This document shows positions 34,622 through 41,790 of a stretch of 64,000 nt of DNA, in pieces. Positions within the stretch are counted from its first letter, which is position 1. Every line of letters starts with the position of its first letter. Source of the DNA: Lentisphaerota bacterium (GTDB lineage: Bacteria; Verrucomicrobiota; Lentisphaeria; Victivallales; Victivallaceae). The stretch is from assembly GCA_017134815.1 (NCBI GenBank), contig CP071032.1, forward strand, positions 558,001 through 622,000. Direction: 5' to 3'. A model generated the notes under the pieces. The model made no database searches. It was not told the DNA's origin and saw only the letters and a program-made list of their open reading frames with translations. Position numbers and translations under genes: made by a program.

Positions 34622-35335
34622 TTAGAAAGAACTGCTGGCAAACCGCCGTAAATGTACCAGATCCACTGTTACCTGCGGCGGAAGTTTCAGTAAATACTCC
34701 ACCAGATCAGCAACATTATCCGGCTGAATCAAGCCTGCCTGCTCAAGATGCGGCCTGGATTTCTTAACCAGTTCTGTATCGACCCCGCCCGGGCAGATGA
34801 CATGAGCTTTGATATTGTGAGCCCTGCCCTCTTCAGCGATAACTTTGGTCAGCCCGTTTAAGCCGTGCTTACTGGCAGTGTACGCCCCCTGCTCCGGGTA
34901 ACCCTTAATGCCAACTACTGAAGAAATATTGATGATGGTGCCGCCTGCTTTTTTCTGCATAACCTTGAAGGCCTCACGAGAACACAAAAATGCACCGGTA
35001 AGATTGACTGCAAGCACATTATTCCATTCATGAAGCTGGGTATTTACCAGCGGCTTGAAAACTCCAATCCCGGCATTATTTACTAAAACATCCAGTCTGG
35101 AATACTTTTCCTCGGCTTTTTCAAAAAGGCGCAGCACTTGCTTTTCCTCAGCAACGTCCACTTTGTAGCTCAAGGTTGACGCACCGTGTTCGCGGCATTC
35201 GTGAGCTGTTTGTTCGAGCTGCTCAAGCGACCTTGCCGCAAGTATCAAACTATAACCCATCTCAGCCAGCCTATGACTAATTGAGCGCCCGATTCCCCTT
35301 CCGGCTCCGGTAATCATTGCTACTGGTTTATTCAT
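34622..35335 (-). CDS. SDR-family oxidoreductase (FabG-like)
   Basis: This is a classical short-chain dehydrogenase/reductase of 237 residues. The start is the ATG at 35335 with a GAGAGGAGC site; the longer in-frame extension is unlikely. The NAD(P) loop TGAGRGIGRS is near residues 8-17, NNAGIG near 85-90, the catalytic Ser lies in NISSVVG and the Tyr/Lys pair in YTASKHG. The substrate is not readable from sequence; 3-oxoacyl-ACP reductase and sugar or polyol dehydrogenases share this pattern. It converges with the unknown gene at 33160 (4-bp gap) and follows the symporter gene behind a terminator. Confidence 0.88.
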   Translation of the reverse strand: MNKPVAMITGAGRGIGRSISHRLAEMGYSLILAARSLEQLEQTAHECREHGASTLSYKVDVAEEKQVLRLFEKAEEKYSRLDVLVNNAGIGVFKPLVNTQLHEWNNVLAVNLTGAFLCSREAFKVMQKKAGGTIINISSVVGIKGYPEQGAYTASKHGLNGLTKVIAEEGRAHNIKAHVICPGGVDTELVKKSRPHLEQAGLIQPDNVADLVEYLLKLPPQVTVDLVHLRRFASSSF

Positions 35336-35384
35336 AAAAGCTCCTCTCAAATGAAATATCAACTTGTACCGACTACTTAATATA

Positions 35385-35419
35385 TAAAAATACCGGAACT
35401 GCAAAATACAATTCCGGTA
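35385..35419 (-). terminator. Intrinsic terminator after the symporter gene
   Basis: A perfect 8-bp stem, TACCGGAA (35391-35398) with TTCCGGTA (35412-35419), is followed on the minus strand by TTTTTATATAT. It begins 10 bp after the symporter stop codon. Confidence 0.7.
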
Positions 35420-35428
35420 ACAAAGAAA

Positions 35429-37369
35429 TCAAGCATTTATTCTCTTCCAGAATCTGATCAACAGCAGCGCAGTCGCTGCAGCAACCACCGAAAGTACTGA
35501 TGCCAGCAGCATTCTGCCGTAAATAAAATAGCCGGTAGCAAACAGGGTACAGTAGACCCCAAGGCATCCAAGAAACATGCATAGTATGCCAAGCGGCAGA
35601 TTTTGAGCCTTATGGGCAAATTCAACCTCAACACCTTCGGAACGGGCATCTTCTATAACCCGCTTCCAGCCGGGCCCGCCGGGATTAGTCAGCTGACAGA
35701 ATTTACGCAGGGTCTCTTTTTCAGTAGGACGGGTCAGGTAAGTGACAGCCACCCACACTATTGTCGTAATGATAACTCCAAGCAGAAACGTCATCCATTG
35801 CGGAAACTGAAGCGTAAACAGTTTAGGATGGATTAATTGAAAATAAACAGCACATAAAAATGAAACTATCATTGCCGCGATCTCGCTGAACGCGTTAATT
35901 CGCCACCAGAACCACCTGAGAATGAAAAGCAGGCCAGTTCCGGCGCCAATCGACAACAGGATGTTGAACGCCTGTACAGCGCTGGTCAGCTGCAGCGCAA
36001 AGAATGTGGTCAAAACCATCAGGACCACAGTGGATACACGTCCAATCCATACCATCTGCCTTTCTGTAGCGTCTCTTCTGACAAATCGTTTGTAAAAGTC
36101 GTTAACTACATACGATGACCCCCAGTTGAGATGAGTTGAAATAGTGGACATATAAGCAGCAATCAAGGATGCCAGAACCAGCCCAAGCCAGCCGTTTGGA
36201 AGAAAGTTCAGCATTGCTGAATAAGCAGCATCGTGTCCAAGTTTGTCCAGAGGGAGGCGGTCTTCAGGAAAAGCTTTTGATAATGAGGTCAAACCCTTAG
36301 ACTGAATGGTCAGCGCCTTAACCTGGGAACGCTGCAGGGAACTGTATGATTCAGGATTGTGGATAATCTGCTGCATAGCCGGCGAATTCAGTTTTTTCTC
36401 TGCCTGCAGCATGCTCTTTTTTGAGTCGATGGGAAATACCAGCATTGAGCATAGCGCAACAATTATCCACGGCCATGGGCGCAAGGCATAATGAGCAACA
36501 TTGAAAAATAAAGTTGCCCCCACAGCATGTTTTTCATTTTTTGCTGCCAGCATGCGCTGCACCAGGTAGCCTCCGCCGCCGGGCTCTGAACCCGGATACC
36601 AGGTACTCCACCACTGCACAGCCAGTGGAATTATAAATGCACTTATCAGCAGATCGGTATTGCTGAAACTGGGCAGTAAATCAAGCTTTTCCGCCAGATC
36701 CGGGCTCGCTTTCAACTGAGTAATCATGCCCCCCAGCCCGCCAACCTGCGGTTGCGAAAGCGCATAATACGCCGCAGCAAAAGCGCCTATCATGGCAACA
36801 ATAAACAACACAAAGTCTGTAATAAGTACACCACGGAACCCGCCCATGGATGAGAAAATAACTGTTACCAGAAGAGCCCAGAACACACTCTGGAAAGGAG
36901 ATATGCCGAGCATGATAGTACCGATTTTTATGGCAGCCAGCGAAACTGTTCCCATAATCATTACGTTAAAGAAAACTCCAAGGTAAAGGGCCCTGAAACC
37001 GCGGAGGAAAGCAGCTGCTTTGCCACTGTATCTAAGCTCGTAAAATTCAATATCCGTAACAACATTCGAACGTCTCCAGAGTTTTGCATACACAAAAACC
37101 GTCAGCATTCCAGTCAAAAGAAAAGCCCACCACCCCCAGTTACCGGCAATGCCGTCAGTCCGGACAAAGTTTGTCACCAGGTTTGGCGTGTCTGTAGAAA
37201 ATGTCGTAGCCACCATTGAAAAGCCAAGGAGCCACCAGGGCATTGCACGGCCCCCAAGAAAATATTCAACTTTACTTTTTCCCGAAGTTTTTGCTACAGC
37301 AAACCCTATAACCAGTGTTGCGGCAAAAAAACTAAAAATAATAATCCAGTCCCAGAAGTTTAGATGCAT
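35429..37369 (-). CDS. Sodium:solute symporter (SSS family)
   Basis: The 646-residue inner-membrane protein has about 14 hydrophobic segments. The start (NFWDWIIIFSFFAATLVIGF, then FLGGRAMPWWLLGFSMVATTFS) matches sodium:solute symporters, in which this first region binds sodium. The loop near residues 315-385 is unusually long and polar (EKKLNSPAMQQIIHNPESYS). A second signature region near 400 reads GLVLASLIAAYMSTISTHLNWGSSYVVND. The solute cannot be predicted; sugars, amino acids and carboxylates are all possible. An AAGGAGC site precedes the ATG. The next gene upstream, a PP2C phosphatase, is unrelated by function as far as I can see. Confidence 0.9.
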   Translation of the reverse strand: MHLNFWDWIIIFSFFAATLVIGFAVAKTSGKSKVEYFLGGRAMPWWLLGFSMVATTFSTDTPNLVTNFVRTDGIAGNWGWWAFLLTGMLTVFVYAKLWRRSNVVTDIEFYELRYSGKAAAFLRGFRALYLGVFFNVMIMGTVSLAAIKIGTIMLGISPFQSVFWALLVTVIFSSMGGFRGVLITDFVLFIVAMIGAFAAAYYALSQPQVGGLGGMITQLKASPDLAEKLDLLPSFSNTDLLISAFIIPLAVQWWSTWYPGSEPGGGGYLVQRMLAAKNEKHAVGATLFFNVAHYALRPWPWIIVALCSMLVFPIDSKKSMLQAEKKLNSPAMQQIIHNPESYSSLQRSQVKALTIQSKGLTSLSKAFPEDRLPLDKLGHDAAYSAMLNFLPNGWLGLVLASLIAAYMSTISTHLNWGSSYVVNDFYKRFVRRDATERQMVWIGRVSTVVLMVLTTFFALQLTSAVQAFNILLSIGAGTGLLFILRWFWWRINAFSEIAAMIVSFLCAVYFQLIHPKLFTLQFPQWMTFLLGVIITTIVWVAVTYLTRPTEKETLRKFCQLTNPGGPGWKRVIEDARSEGVEVEFAHKAQNLPLGILCMFLGCLGVYCTLFATGYFIYGRMLLASVLSVVAAATALLLIRFWKRINA

Positions 37370-37456
37370 GTTTGCTCCTTCGTAAAGTTAAATTTGCAGC
37401 TACCAACTAAAGCACTTTAGTCAATTAAATACAAACAAACGGCAATGTATCATCTT

Positions 37457-39415
37457 TTACATGCCGCTTTGATCACCGTTATAGTGAAGAGCCATAACGG
37501 TAATGTCGTCTGACTGCTCTGCACAGCCTGCGAACTCTTTCACTGTACTGACAACTTTAGCAACTAAATTTCTGATGTCAAGCTGACTCAGACTTGACTC
37601 AATAATAAATTCCAGTCTGTCTGTCCCAAACTCTGCAAGGTCTGCATTCATGGCTTCAGTAACGCCGTCTGTATAGAGCAGCAAACTGTCACCGCTATCC
37701 AGAGTGAGCCTTGAGGTGCCATACTGAGTATCACTGATGCCTAAGGGGGGCCCGTGCAAGGTGTTTAAAAGCTCAGTTTCCTGACTGTCACGCACCAGAT
37801 ATGGGGGATTATGCCCGGCGTTAGTGTATTCAATCTCACCTGTTCTGACATTAAGTACAGCGATAAAGTATGTGACAAACATCATAGTCTCATTGTTCCG
37901 TGCCAGAGAGGAATTTACTTCAGAAGCCATCTCTCCAGTACTTTTATCCAGCGCAGCTATAGTCCGGTGCAGAGTTTGAGTAATCGCCATAAACAACGAT
38001 GCTGGAACCCCTTTTCCGGAAACATCTCCTATGACAAAGCACAAGTGATCTTTATCCAAGTAAAAAAAGTCGTATAGATCACCGCCAACCGCTCTGGCTG
38101 GAATCAGTTCAGCGAAAAGTGAAAACTCGGAGCAATGCGGAAAAGGCGGTCTGATCTGCGGCAGGATTCCCATTTGAATTTCTCTGGCTATATGCAGTTC
38201 ACTTTCTATTTTCTCCTTGGCTGCGGTTGTCTCCTTCAAGGCCGATATATAATTGCGCAAAGCTTTCTGCATACTGCTGAAGGCCCGATTTAAAGTACCA
38301 ATTTCATCACTGCTTTTTATCTCCGGCAGTTTTATACTAAATTTTCCATTGCCAATTTCTGCAGTCGCCTCTGTCAGCCTGCGCAGCGGAACAGTAACTC
38401 GCTTACTGACAGCAATTACAACTCCAAGCAGCAAAATCAGTCCAGCGGCAGCAATGCCAGAAGTTCGCAGTTCAATATTATTTATTTTTGCGAATAAATG
38501 GTCATTCGGGAACACTATCCCGACAACCCAGTCATTAGAACGCAGCGGAGTGTAAAACATTAAGCACTTTCCAGCATATATTTTACTGTGTTTAAAGTCT
38601 ACATAACCAGAATCGCCTGAAATCATCCTCCTGCCAACCTCACGCAGTTCCCTGTCGTTTTTTTCTTCGGCAATACTGAATATTGATGCATTCATTACCA
38701 GTCCGGGATCGGGATGTGAAACAACTCTGCCAAATTTTGACAATAGAAAAGCATACCCGTCTTCATGCAGTTTGATAGAATTAATGAGCTTTCTCAGCCA
38801 GGAAAGTGACATGTCTATGGTAACAACCCCCATAAAACATTTTTTACCGTTAATTCTTCGGTAAAATGGCACAGAGTAGGTAGTCATAAGAGTGTTGCCG
38901 CAGCCATCATCAAAATAAGGTTCTGTCCAGACCGACCGATCCAGGTTTTGAGGCAAAGTAAACCATTTTTGAAAAAAGTACTGATATTTATCGCTGCCCG
39001 CCTGTCTGAGTTGCAGCTGCCGGTTTTCATCATAGCCGCAATACAGCATAAAGTAACGCCTGCTGCTTTTGAAGCCGTTCGGCACAAATGAAATGGAACC
39101 GCCATAAACAGATGGTAATTCACGTTTCAGGCTTTTAACAGTAGTCTGCAGCATTACTTTTATCTGCTGCTCATTCATGCTTTCATTTTCCATCATCAAG
39201 GCCATTTGCCCCGCAGTACGCTGGGCAACCAGAAAAGACTGATCAAGCTGGTTAGCTGCAGCTTTGGCCGCATTCATGGCAGATGCTTCAATGCCGTTTA
39301 CCATAACCTTCCATATCTGCCAGGCCATAAAAGAAAATATAACTGCAAAAATTATTATAACGCAAGCGAGGATATAGAAACTCTGTTTAAAAGCCAGACT
39401 TCGATCTCTGAACAT
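37457..39415 (-). CDS. Membrane sensor protein phosphatase: Cache-like domain, HAMP, SpoIIE-type PP2C
   Basis: The protein is anchored by a membrane segment near residues 12-35, followed by a ~280-residue periplasmic region with dCache-type features (SVWTEPYFDD, YSVPFYRRI, GVVTIDMSLSWL), a second membrane segment (~325-345), a HAMP domain (VTVPLRRLTEATAEIGNGKF), a coiled-coil, and a C-terminal SpoIIE/RsbU-type PP2C phosphatase. Phosphatase motifs are complete: AVGGDLYDFF, IGDVSGKGVPASLFM, TNAGHNPP, LLYTDGVTEA and DDITVMAL. Such enzymes usually dephosphorylate an anti-sigma-factor antagonist in response to an external signal. I start at the ATG at 39415 (GAGAGGTAACG upstream); it overlaps the preceding NMT1-like gene by 29 bp. 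No anti-sigma or antagonist gene is in the window. Confidence 0.9.
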   Translation of the reverse strand: MFRDRSLAFKQSFYILACVIIIFAVIFSFMAWQIWKVMVNGIEASAMNAAKAAANQLDQSFLVAQRTAGQMALMMENESMNEQQIKVMLQTTVKSLKRELPSVYGGSISFVPNGFKSSRRYFMLYCGYDENRQLQLRQAGSDKYQYFFQKWFTLPQNLDRSVWTEPYFDDGCGNTLMTTYSVPFYRRINGKKCFMGVVTIDMSLSWLRKLINSIKLHEDGYAFLLSKFGRVVSHPDPGLVMNASIFSIAEEKNDRELREVGRRMISGDSGYVDFKHSKIYAGKCLMFYTPLRSNDWVVGIVFPNDHLFAKINNIELRTSGIAAAGLILLLGVVIAVSKRVTVPLRRLTEATAEIGNGKFSIKLPEIKSSDEIGTLNRAFSSMQKALRNYISALKETTAAKEKIESELHIAREIQMGILPQIRPPFPHCSEFSLFAELIPARAVGGDLYDFFYLDKDHLCFVIGDVSGKGVPASLFMAITQTLHRTIAALDKSTGEMASEVNSSLARNNETMMFVTYFIAVLNVRTGEIEYTNAGHNPPYLVRDSQETELLNTLHGPPLGISDTQYGTSRLTLDSGDSLLLYTDGVTEAMNADLAEFGTDRLEFIIESSLSQLDIRNLVAKVVSTVKEFAGCAEQSDDITVMALHYNGDQSGM

Positions 39416-40412
39416 CGTTACCTCTCTCAATTTTAGATAAATCTGCGATCCTGCAAAAACTATTATATGTGGGCACGGCTTTGATTACCCCTGCCATTTG
39501 TAATATTTTTACAGATTTTTTGAAAGCACTTGCCGACAGCCTGCCCTGACAGTTTTGATTATCTGGGAAAATCAGCTTTTCCATTTTGCTGAGCATCCAT
39601 TGCTGATGAGCCTTATTGAAGGGGCGATGCCCTGCTTTGCAGTACTTTTGAATCAGGCGCAGTGCCTTTTTCTTGTTTCTGAAAGCTGCACGCCATCCCT
39701 GCATGGTTGCCGCCAGTAACCTGCGGCATATTTCCGGATTTTTCTGCCAGTACCGTTCCAGGCAATAAATACCGTCTTCAGGTATATCAAGCCCGTGATC
39801 ACTAAAAAAAAATGTGGTAAGTTCATCTTCATTTATACCCGCATTCAGAATCATGTGATATTCGTTATACCACATGGTGACAATAACATCCACACCACGC
39901 CACAAAAACAAGTCAACATCGCTGACAACCGGTATTATTTCTGACTTGACATTGTTTTTCTGCAACAGAACTTGAGGAATGACTTTAAAATCAACCGTCC
40001 AGATGCCAACCTTACATCCATGCATGTCTTTTATTGTTTTAATATTGCTGTCTTTGCGTGCTACAAAAACCAGAGCTGACTTCTGAGATATTTGTCCAGT
40101 ATTCACCAGGTCAAGCCCCTGACTTCGTGCCTTTATTGCGGTCGACAGGAAAACTGTTATAAAATCGGTTTTTCTTTTCTTCAGCAGTTCAAAGATAGAT
40201 TCGTGAGGCTTTTTGTGCAAAATCTTAACATCTAAACCCTGCTGCTGGTAAAAGCCTTTTTTCAGGGCCATATAATAACCGGCAAACTGAGCTTGCGGCA
40301 GCCAGTGCAGCGTTAAAGTAACTGACTTAAGGCATTTATTTTCGGCGGGGTTTCCAGCAGCTGGAAAAATAAGTGCAGATAGTAATGACGCTGCAATAAA
40401 AATGCGCAACAC
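39387..40412 (-). CDS. Periplasmic NMT1/THI5-like substrate-binding protein
   Basis: The 341-residue protein has a signal peptide (residues ~1-21, ending in PAAG) and a type II periplasmic-binding fold of the NMT1/THI5 kind: TLHWLPQAQFAGYYMALKKG followed by a QQGLDVKI segment, then FITVFLSTAIKARSQGLDLV and IKDMHGCKVGIW. These proteins bind small ligands such as thiamine precursors, taurine or nitrate for ABC importers. No permease or ATPase gene is adjacent. Instead the gene overlaps the start of the sensor phosphatase, so I infer a sensing role, delivering a ligand signal to that protein. The start codon is GTG with an AGAGGA site. A good promoter lies at 40445-40473. Confidence 0.85.
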   Translation of the reverse strand: MLRIFIAASLLSALIFPAAGNPAENKCLKSVTLTLHWLPQAQFAGYYMALKKGFYQQQGLDVKILHKKPHESIFELLKKRKTDFITVFLSTAIKARSQGLDLVNTGQISQKSALVFVARKDSNIKTIKDMHGCKVGIWTVDFKVIPQVLLQKNNVKSEIIPVVSDVDLFLWRGVDVIVTMWYNEYHMILNAGINEDELTTFFFSDHGLDIPEDGIYCLERYWQKNPEICRRLLAATMQGWRAAFRNKKKALRLIQKYCKAGHRPFNKAHQQWMLSKMEKLIFPDNQNCQGRLSASAFKKSVKILQMAGVIKAVPTYNSFCRIADLSKIERGNDVQRSKSGF

Positions 40413-40444
40413 GATGAGTTTCCTCTTTTGTTTTTTGCTTGAAA

Positions 40445-40473
40445 AATATATAATTAAATTACATTTTATTCAA
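40445..40473 (-). promoter_or_regulatory. Predicted promoter for the NMT1-phosphatase pair
   Basis: On the minus strand TTGAAT (40468-40473) and TATATT (40445-40450) are 17 bp apart, about 33 bp before the GTG start of the NMT1-like gene. Confidence 0.55.
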
Positions 40474-40551
40474 GCAAGCATAAGAGAAAAACAGCATATC
40501 ATCCTAAAAAAAGTAAATTATTAAAATTTTAATATCATATAATATATGAAA

Positions 40552-41043
40552 TCAAGATAATACAGCTCGCCATGCAGCAAGTTTTTTTTGATAGGACCAG
40601 GCTGCGTTGGCAGGACTGGTTGAAGGTAACACTTTTATATCCACAGCAGGCAGGTCCAGCTTTGAACAATGTTTCACAAACAGCTTATGTGCGGCCTGAC
40701 CGTTAAAAAATATCTTTTTAATATGCGGACACTCGCTGAACAGCCACTCAAAGTCATTTGCCTCCTCGCGGGTTATATCCGCATCAAGGCTGCCTTTCCT
40801 GACACATTTGTGAACTGTGTCCCAGAGGGCAATGCCATTTGAAACTAAGGCTTTTATTCTAAGTTCATAAGGCAATTGGTAATCAAACTCAAACAGCTCA
40901 CCCATTATCTTCCAGAAAGCATTACGCGGATAGGCATAATACTGCTGGCGACGGAGCGACTCTCCTCCCGGCATGGAGCCTAATATCAATTTTCCTGAAT
41001 CAGCACTGTAAAAAGGCTGAAATGAATAAATATGTTCCTTCAT
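40552..41043 (-). CDS. DNA-deoxyinosine glycosylase (uracil-DNA glycosylase superfamily)
   Basis: The 163-residue protein belongs to the uracil-DNA glycosylase superfamily, in the branch described as hypoxanthine-DNA (deoxyinosine) glycosylase. Motif 1 is LILGSMPGGESL near residue 19-30, followed by YYAYPRNAFWKIMGELF, which packs at the active site; motif 2 is LPSTSPANAAWS near residue 138-149. The short length fits family 6. It would remove deaminated adenine from DNA. The gene stands alone, 140 bp after the NMT1-like start, on the same strand. Confidence 0.85.
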   Translation of the reverse strand: MKEHIYSFQPFYSADSGKLILGSMPGGESLRRQQYYAYPRNAFWKIMGELFEFDYQLPYELRIKALVSNGIALWDTVHKCVRKGSLDADITREEANDFEWLFSECPHIKKIFFNGQAAHKLFVKHCSKLDLPAVDIKVLPSTSPANAAWSYQKKLAAWRAVLS

Positions 41044-41218
41044 AAAACTAAAATCACCTTATCGATAAAGTCATATCCGGCACTCTGCCAAGCCCTGCAG
41101 TTCGCGGCACAAGACAGAGTAAAGCAAAGATTACAATATAGATATTTTCAAAAATTATCAAATAAAATTCCAGTTACTTATGCAATATACCTGGCAGGCT
41201 GCAGCGGGCAAAGTTGCA

Positions 41219-41254
41219 CAAAAAAGGCGGTTCGCTGCATCTACGAACCGCCTA
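41219..41254 (-). terminator. Intrinsic terminator after the Cys-rich lipoprotein gene
   Basis: A perfect 10-bp stem, AGGCGGTTCG (41226-41235) with CGAACCGCCT (41245-41254) and a nine-base loop, is followed on the minus strand by TTTTTT. It lies 16 bp after the stop codon. Confidence 0.9.
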
Positions 41255-41270
41255 CGCTAGAGCAATACCG

Positions 41271-41663
41271 TTATTTCATTGCTTCCTGCTTCTTCATCAT
41301 GTCCTGCTTCATTTTCATCATGTCAGCTTCAGACATATCTTTCATGCTGGTCATTTTGCCCTTGCAGGTCGGGCAAGTATTTTTGCATTTTTTGCAGCAT
41401 TGAGGACACATCATGGTTTTGCATTTGTCACACTTCATGCAGTGCCCTTTGCAACACTTCATGCAAATTTCTTTTTTGCAGCCGCAGCAGCACATGCAGT
41501 CTTTCATTTTGCACTCTTTACCGCAACAGCCGCACTTTACATCCTGCATACAGGTCTTTGCCGGACAAGCAGAATCTGTACTGCTGGAACCGCAGCAGCA
41601 ACATCCTGTAGCCACAAAAGTAATACCGATGGTGAGTACTGCAAGAATAAGCAGTTTTTTCAT
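41271..41663 (-). CDS. Cysteine-rich lipoprotein, probably metal-binding
   Basis: The 130-residue protein has a lipoprotein signal (MKKLLILAVLTIGITFVATGC, lipid-attached at Cys21) and then one of the most cysteine-dense sequences in the window: 27 Cys by my count, many as CC, CCC and CxxC, mixed with Met and Lys. The last ~30 residues lack Cys and are rich in Met and Lys (MKDMSEADMMKMKQDMMKK). This composition resembles metallothionein-like or metal-trafficking proteins that bind copper, zinc or similar ions at the envelope. I know no named family. It has a strong promoter (41729-41757), an AAAGGAGAG ribosome-binding site and a strong terminator, so it is an independent, probably well expressed gene. 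Confidence 0.85.
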   Translation of the reverse strand: MKKLLILAVLTIGITFVATGCCCCGSSSTDSACPAKTCMQDVKCGCCGKECKMKDCMCCCGCKKEICMKCCKGHCMKCDKCKTMMCPQCCKKCKNTCPTCKGKMTSMKDMSEADMMKMKQDMMKKQEAMK

Positions 41664-41728
41664 GAGATCTCTCCTTTTCCATTTTGATGGGACGCAAATT
41701 TCCAGAACAGAAATTCCTACTAATTTTA

Positions 41729-41757
41729 ATTATACAAGAAAGTTATAAAAAAAACAA
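41729..41757 (-). promoter_or_regulatory. Strong predicted promoter for the Cys-rich lipoprotein gene
   Basis: On the minus strand TTGTTT (41752-41757) and a perfect TATAAT (41729-41734) are 17 bp apart, about 65 bp before the ATG. Confidence 0.6.
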
Positions 41758-41790
41758 GAGTTCTAGAAAGAAATCATTAATACCAAAAAG

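Noticed and set aside
37395-37440. Short inverted repeat CTAAAG/CTTTAG after the sensor phosphatase start region, as a terminator or operator
   Set aside because: The stem is only six A/T-rich base pairs with a two-base loop and no T run; it is expected by chance in such sequence.
41214-41748. Overlapping plus-strand frames opposite the Cys-rich lipoprotein gene, with His/Phe/Ala-rich products
   Set aside because: Their odd composition is the mirror image of the repeated Cys/Lys/Met codons on the minus strand. The minus-strand gene has a signal peptide, promoter, ribosome-binding site and terminator; the plus-strand frames have none.
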